A stretch of 9,665 nt of DNA, taken from NCBI GenBank assembly GCA_021850835.1, contig JAJZKS010000047.1, positions 1 through 9,665 on the forward strand, given 5' to 3'. The DNA is from Thermoplasmata archaeon (lineage in GTDB: Archaea > Thermoplasmatota > Thermoplasmata > Thermoplasmatales > Thermoplasmataceae). This document shows, piece after piece, positions 6,517 to 9,665 of the stretch. The notes beneath the pieces were generated by a model, which made no database searches, was not told where the DNA came from, and worked only from the letters and a program-made list of their open reading frames with translations. The translations under genes were made by a program, and so were the position numbers. Every line of letters starts with the position of its first letter. Positions within the stretch are counted from its first letter, which is position 1.

Positions 6517-6524
6517 TTATTTTT
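6517..6524 (+). terminator. T-rich termination signal after the radical SAM gene
   Basis: The plus strand reads TTATTTTT about 35 bases after the radical SAM stop, without an obvious hairpin. Archaeal RNA polymerase ends at such T tracts. It lies in the 49-base gap between two convergent genes. No matching T tract is seen for the minus-strand operon that ends at 6532. Confidence 0.4.
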
Positions 6525-6531
6525 ATAATAT

Positions 6532-6939
6532 CTAATCAAACTCAGTCCTCTTCCTTCCCAAATGGTCCTCAATCTGATTCAGAACGGATTCGCCATGTAC
6601 CAGATCTCTCATTGCGATGGCGACCTTTCCCTGAATCATATATACTGAGGAAAGATGGAATCTCTTCTGAAGAAAGCCCGTAGTAAGAAAAGCATCATTT
6701 ATGGAGCTGTAACTGATAAATTTCTTCCTGAGGGGGGATACTATCTCCACACCGTCCTCTCGCAATAAGTATCTTGTAGAATATTTATATAGCTCGTAGA
6801 GAACTGTCAGAAGCATCCATACCCCAACAAATATGAGGTAGTTGTTAAGATTCTTGGAATTTATCTCAAGAACTGCAGAAAAAGCGAGCAGGGCTATTAC
6901 GCTTTTTATTGTTGTCTTGAGGATTCCATTCTTATTCAT
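6532..6939 (-). CDS. Small membrane protein with PH-like (bPH2/DUF304-like) domain
   Basis: This 135-residue protein has two predicted membrane helices, residues about 8-25 (TTIKSVIALLAFSAVL) and 33-50 (NYLIFVGVWMLLTVLYEL). A cytoplasmic domain follows, patterned like the bacterial/archaeal PH-like fold: Y57-L-L-R-E-D-G-V-E-I strand pair, F74-I-S-Y-S-S-I turn, R93-F-H-L-S-S-V strand, and a closing helix in RDLVHGESVLNQIEDHL. That order (two helices, then the PH-like barrel ending in a helix) is typical of DUF304/YdbS-like proteins, whose function is mostly unknown. It overlaps the upstream ATPase gene by 8 bases and is the last gene visible in the transporter operon. It might be a membrane accessory of the transporter, but nothing in the sequence proves this. 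The family call is by pattern, not by search. Confidence 0.75.
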   Translation of the reverse strand: MNKNGILKTTIKSVIALLAFSAVLEINSKNLNNYLIFVGVWMLLTVLYELYKYSTRYLLREDGVEIVSPLRKKFISYSSINDAFLTTGFLQKRFHLSSVYMIQGKVAIAMRDLVHGESVLNQIEDHLGRKRTEFD

Positions 6940-7939
6940 ACAACCAGCATGCTACCTGGTATTCCCCCTCTTTTCTCAATGGTGGATCATCTGTCTTGCA
7001 TTTTTCCATCACAAAGGGACAACGGGGGTGGAATCTACATCCTGATGGGAGATTTATAAGACTTGGCACATCTCCTACTGGAGGTTTAACCTCCTTCCTG
7101 TCTGTCGTTGGCACGGAACTCAGTAAAAGCTGCGTGTAAGGATGGAGGGGTTTTGTCAGTACATTATCTGTTGGTCCGTACTCTACTATCTTGCCTGCAT
7201 AGAGAACTATTATGTAATCTGAAACGTACTTGGCAACCAGTATATTATGGGTAATGAACAGGTAGGTCAACTTGAACTTTTCCTGAAGATCAACGAGAAT
7301 GTTCAGAACCTGCGCCTGTATGGATTCATCCAGTGCTGATGTTGGCTCATCAAGCACAAGTAGATCAGGGTGCTTTATGATACTTCTGGCTATGGCTACC
7401 CGCTGGACCTGCCCTCCTGATAACTCTCGTGCCTGTTTATTTTTGACCTCATCGTATATAAGCCCAACCTGTGCGATGGCTTCCTCGGCTTTCTTCTCCA
7501 ACAATTGTTCATAGGTTATGCCAAGGCTCTTTGCTTCGGCCTGAAATTCTTTCCGTTCCCCTGGTTCCAGATTTAACAGTGACTCTTTTACTATGTCCTT
7601 AACCTTCATTTTTGGATTCAATGATGTGGCGGGATTTTGGAATACCATGTCGACATGCTTTCTTACCTTGGAAATATCTGACTTATTGATCGGATCTCCA
7701 TTGTAAACAAGATTCCCCTTAGTTGGAGATTCGAGTGTAACGGCAATCTTTCCAAGAGTGGTCTTTCCAGATCCGCTCTCCCCGACTATTGCAACAACCT
7801 TCCCGGCTGGAATGCTCAGTGTAACGCCATCCAGTGCCTTTACGTAGATCTTTGGAACCCTTAGAAGATCATCAATTATGCCTCTCTTCCTCGCCAAATA
7901 ATACTTTTCAACATCTTCGAATCTGTAAATTTCACTCAT
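6932..7939 (-). CDS. dppF: Peptide/oligopeptide ABC transporter ATP-binding protein, DppF/OppF type
   Basis: This 335-residue ATPase carries a complete nucleotide-binding site: Walker A G53-ESGSGKTT-61, Q-loop Q101 in VFQNPATSLNP, signature L173-SGGQ-177, Walker B LLVLDEP (193-199) with catalytic E198, D-loop SALD, and H-loop H231 in FITHN. A charged stretch of about 30 residues (122-150) lies between the Q-loop and the helical domain. The C-terminal domain is of the oligopeptide-transporter type, with HPYTQLLLSSVP and four cysteines C301-x5-C307-x6-C314-x16-C331 ending CWLYE. In some homologues these cysteines hold a [4Fe-4S] cluster. It pairs with the neighbouring D-type ATPase to power peptide uptake through the permeases. 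The ATG overlaps the dppD stop by 8 bases and has a strong GAGGTG 8 bases upstream. Substrate class is by family; sugars or metals are also possible for archaeal members. Confidence 0.92.
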   Translation of the reverse strand: MSEIYRFEDVEKYYLARKRGIIDDLLRVPKIYVKALDGVTLSIPAGKVVAIVGESGSGKTTLGKIAVTLESPTKGNLVYNGDPINKSDISKVRKHVDMVFQNPATSLNPKMKVKDIVKESLLNLEPGERKEFQAEAKSLGITYEQLLEKKAEEAIAQVGLIYDEVKNKQARELSGGQVQRVAIARSIIKHPDLLVLDEPTSALDESIQAQVLNILVDLQEKFKLTYLFITHNILVAKYVSDYIIVLYAGKIVEYGPTDNVLTKPLHPYTQLLLSSVPTTDRKEVKPPVGDVPSLINLPSGCRFHPRCPFVMEKCKTDDPPLRKEGEYQVACWLYE

Positions 7940-8906
7940 AAAGCCAGCACCTCAGTTCTCTTCCCGCTGTCTCAACTGTTTGAGGCTCGGAATTGGTGCA
8001 TTTATCAAACACAAATTTGCATCTGGGACTGAATTTGCACCCTTCCGGTAATGAAAGATATGATGGTGGGGATCCTGGAATGGAGTAGAGCCTCCCTTTG
8101 TGCTTTGGTCCAGATGGTATGCTTGCCAAAAGTCCTGTAGTGTACGGATGCATAGGTTTTCCTACAAGTTCAACTGTATTCCCTTTTTCCATAACTCTTC
8201 CGGCATAAAACACTAGCATCTTGTCGGATAAAACGTAAGCTAGACCCACATCGTGGGTTATGAATATGATGGACATGCCTGTTCTTTTGTTTAGATCCTT
8301 AAGTAAGGTAACAACCTGTGCCTGTACTGTAACGTCAAGTGCCGTTGTCGGTTCATCAGCTATTAGCAGTTTAGGCTGCAGTAGGAGTGCCATACTAATG
8401 ACCACACGCTGGACCTGTCCACCTGACAGTTCATGTGGATACCTGCCTATGATCTTTTCTGGATCTGGAATTCTCACACTATCAAGAGTGGCTATAACCT
8501 CTTTCAACGCCTCTTCTTCTGAAACTGTCCTATGATTTCTTTCATTCCTGATATTGAGTGCTTCAAGTAACTGATCACCGACCCTCTTAACTGGATTAAG
8601 GCTGTTGAGAGGGTTCTGGAAAATCATGAAAACTGTTGTGCCCCTAATATTTGTGGCCTCATGCTCAGATACTTTCAGAAGATTCCGCCCTTCAAGAAGC
8701 ACCTCACCTGACGCGATTCCCACTGGCGGGAGCATCATTGATATGACCTGACCCAATGTGGATTTACCGGATGCGGATTCCCCAACCAGAGAGATTAACT
8801 CCCCCTTATCTATGTCAAGGTTAAGATTATCAATAACCTTATACGTACCGGCAACCGTATTGTATGAAACGTTGAGATTCTTTATGCTTAAAAGCAAGTT
8901 ATTCAC
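7932..8906 (-). CDS. dppD: Peptide/oligopeptide ABC transporter ATP-binding protein, DppD/OppD type
   Basis: This 324-residue ATPase has Walker A G42-ESASGKST-50, Q-loop Q97 in MIFQNPLNSLNP, signature L160-SGGQ-164, Walker B LLIADEP (180-186) with catalytic E185, and H-loop H218 in FITHDVGLAY. All sites are intact. The C-terminal oligopeptide-type domain shows HPYTTGLLASIP, IPGSPPS, and C290-x5-C296-x6-C303-x16-C320 ending CWLYE, the same cysteine spacing as in the partner ATPase. The start is a GTG that follows the permease stop codon directly, with no gap; there is no in-frame ATG before the first strand of the fold. The FITHDVGLAY segment and IPG-PP motif fit the D subunit, while the next gene fits F. 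Together they form the cytoplasmic motor of the importer. Confidence 0.92.
   Translation of the reverse strand: MNNLLLSIKNLNVSYNTVAGTYKVIDNLNLDIDKGELISLVGESASGKSTLGQVISMMLPPVGIASGEVLLEGRNLLKVSEHEATNIRGTTVFMIFQNPLNSLNPVKRVGDQLLEALNIRNERNHRTVSEEEALKEVIATLDSVRIPDPEKIIGRYPHELSGGQVQRVVISMALLLQPKLLIADEPTTALDVTVQAQVVTLLKDLNKRTGMSIIFITHDVGLAYVLSDKMLVFYAGRVMEKGNTVELVGKPMHPYTTGLLASIPSGPKHKGRLYSIPGSPPSYLSLPEGCKFSPRCKFVFDKCTNSEPQTVETAGRELRCWLYE
7948..7953 (-). promoter_or_regulatory. Shine-Dalgarno for the dppF-type gene, inside the end of dppD
   Basis: The minus strand reads GAGGTG, 8 bases before the ATG at 7939. It lies within the last codons of the upstream ATPase gene. This supports independent re-initiation at an internal cistron as well as coupling through the 8-base overlap. 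Confidence 0.6.
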
Positions 8907-9665
8907 CTAATAGTTTATCCTGTTAGAGATGATGTCCTGCATTCTGTCGCCAACTAAGACGAAGCCAATCACTATGATGAGGATTGCAAGCCCAGGGAAT
9001 ATGGCGTACCACCATCCAGTAGGTAAAGTACCCACTCCATTTGAGGCCATAGCGCCTAATTCCGGGATCGGTGGTTCTATTCCTATACCAAGAAAAGCCA
9101 GTGTTGAATATGTGAGGATAACATTTCCGAAATCAAGTGCAGCATAGGCTATAACTGGATCCAATGAATTTATGAACAGATATCTAAAGAATAGCCTCAG
9201 AAAGGATACCCGGTTCAGTTTCGATGCCTGAACATAGTCTAGATTCTTTATCTTCAATGTCTGTGCCCTGAAGAATCTTGCATAGATGGGCCACCATACA
9301 ACAACCAGAGCCAGTATGACACCAGTCAAGGATTCATTCAATAGAACCGAAAGGGCGATAACTAATATGAGAGCAGGAAGAGAAAGAAATGCATCGGTAA
9401 CTCTCATGGCCACTTCATCTGTGTACTTGCCTCTATATCCGGCGATAACGCCAATTACTCCACCTATAAGTATGGCTGAAAGCACTACGATAACTGAAAT
9501 GAAGGCGTCCCTCGGCATAGCATAAAGCATTCTTGACAAGATGTCTTCACCATAAGTGTTAGTCCCAAACAAATATGTCCTGCTAGGTGGTTCCAATTTA
9601 ACGCTCAGGTTATAAAGAAATGGATTGTGAGGGAGAAGCGCTATCCCCAGGCCGGATGTGCCAAA
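8907..9665 (-). CDS. dppC: Peptide ABC transporter permease, DppC/OppC type, N-terminus outside the window
   Basis: The reading frame enters at the right edge and gives 252 residues before the TAG, so roughly the first 40-60 residues, including the first membrane helix, are missing; the apparent TTG start at 9596 is an internal leucine. The segment PPSRTYLFGTNTYGEDILSRML (26-47) is the hallmark of the C-type permease just before its transmembrane core. Hydrophobic helices follow at about 56-76, 93-109, 113-130, 167-190 and 220-240. The loop that contacts the ATPase lies at about 144-167 (DYVQASKLNRVS), but the usual glycine is N151 and the usual HxxPN is YLFIN, so it is diverged. The end is GDRMQDIISNRINY. 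It forms half of the membrane channel for peptide-like substrates. The partner DppB and the binding protein would be expected upstream. Confidence 0.9.
   Translation of the reverse strand, partial: FGTSGLGIALLPHNPFLYNLSVKLEPPSRTYLFGTNTYGEDILSRMLYAMPRDAFISVIVVLSAILIGGVIGVIAGYRGKYTDEVAMRVTDAFLSLPALILVIALSVLLNESLTGVILALVVVWWPIYARFFRAQTLKIKNLDYVQASKLNRVSFLRLFFRYLFINSLDPVIAYAALDFGNVILTYSTLAFLGIGIEPPIPELGAMASNGVGTLPTGWWYAIFPGLAILIIVIGFVLVGDRMQDIISNRINY

Noticed and set aside
7299..7514. Plus-strand 71-residue frame rich in serine and cysteine
   Set aside because: It is antisense to the signature and Walker B region of the ATPase gene.

Overview
The window looks archaeal and most likely comes from a Thermoplasmata-type heterotroph; this lineage call is an inference from content, not from a marker gene. 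The supporting signs are an RtcB-type tRNA ligase, short AT-rich TATA-like boxes about 24-29 bases upstream of several start codons (the leaderless-mRNA pattern), Shine-Dalgarno motifs mainly in front of internal cistrons, heavy use of AGG/AGA/ATA codons, and a secreted protein with many N-glycosylation sequons and no cysteine in its visible part. There is no tRNA, rRNA, CRISPR array, transposase or long repeat, and no gap between genes exceeds about 115 bases.

Left part, minus strand (1-4160): a large exported cell-surface protein runs off the left edge, with its own TATA box, Shine-Dalgarno and TTG start. Upstream of it is a two-gene unit, rtcB (RNA ligase) followed by an amidohydrolase/deaminase-like enzyme, joined by an ATGA overlap. 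An 8-bp perfect hairpin/dyad sits one base before the rtcB start codon.

Middle part, plus strand (4242-6482): four genes with mostly separate promoters. They encode an unrecognised 75-residue basic protein divergent from rtcB, a small winged-helix-like DNA-binding protein, a GNAT acetyltransferase, and a radical SAM enzyme whose C-terminal cysteines partly follow the SPASM/twitch pattern. The last three could form a small modification module, but separate promoters make that unproven.

Right part, minus strand (6532-9665): a tightly packed peptide/oligopeptide ABC transporter operon. It reads permease (DppC/OppC type, 5' end outside the window), ATPase D, ATPase F, then a small two-helix membrane protein with a PH-like (bPH2/DUF304-like) domain. 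Genes abut or overlap by 8 bases. Both ATPases carry a complete nucleotide-binding site and an identically spaced four-cysteine C-terminal motif. The solute-binding protein and second permease are not visible and would be expected upstream, beyond the right edge.

Most of the window is ordinary archaeal housekeeping and uptake. The points most worth a second look are the rtcB-deaminase coupling and leader hairpin, the radical SAM enzyme with its neighbours, the PH-domain protein attached to the transporter operon, and the small unrecognised protein.
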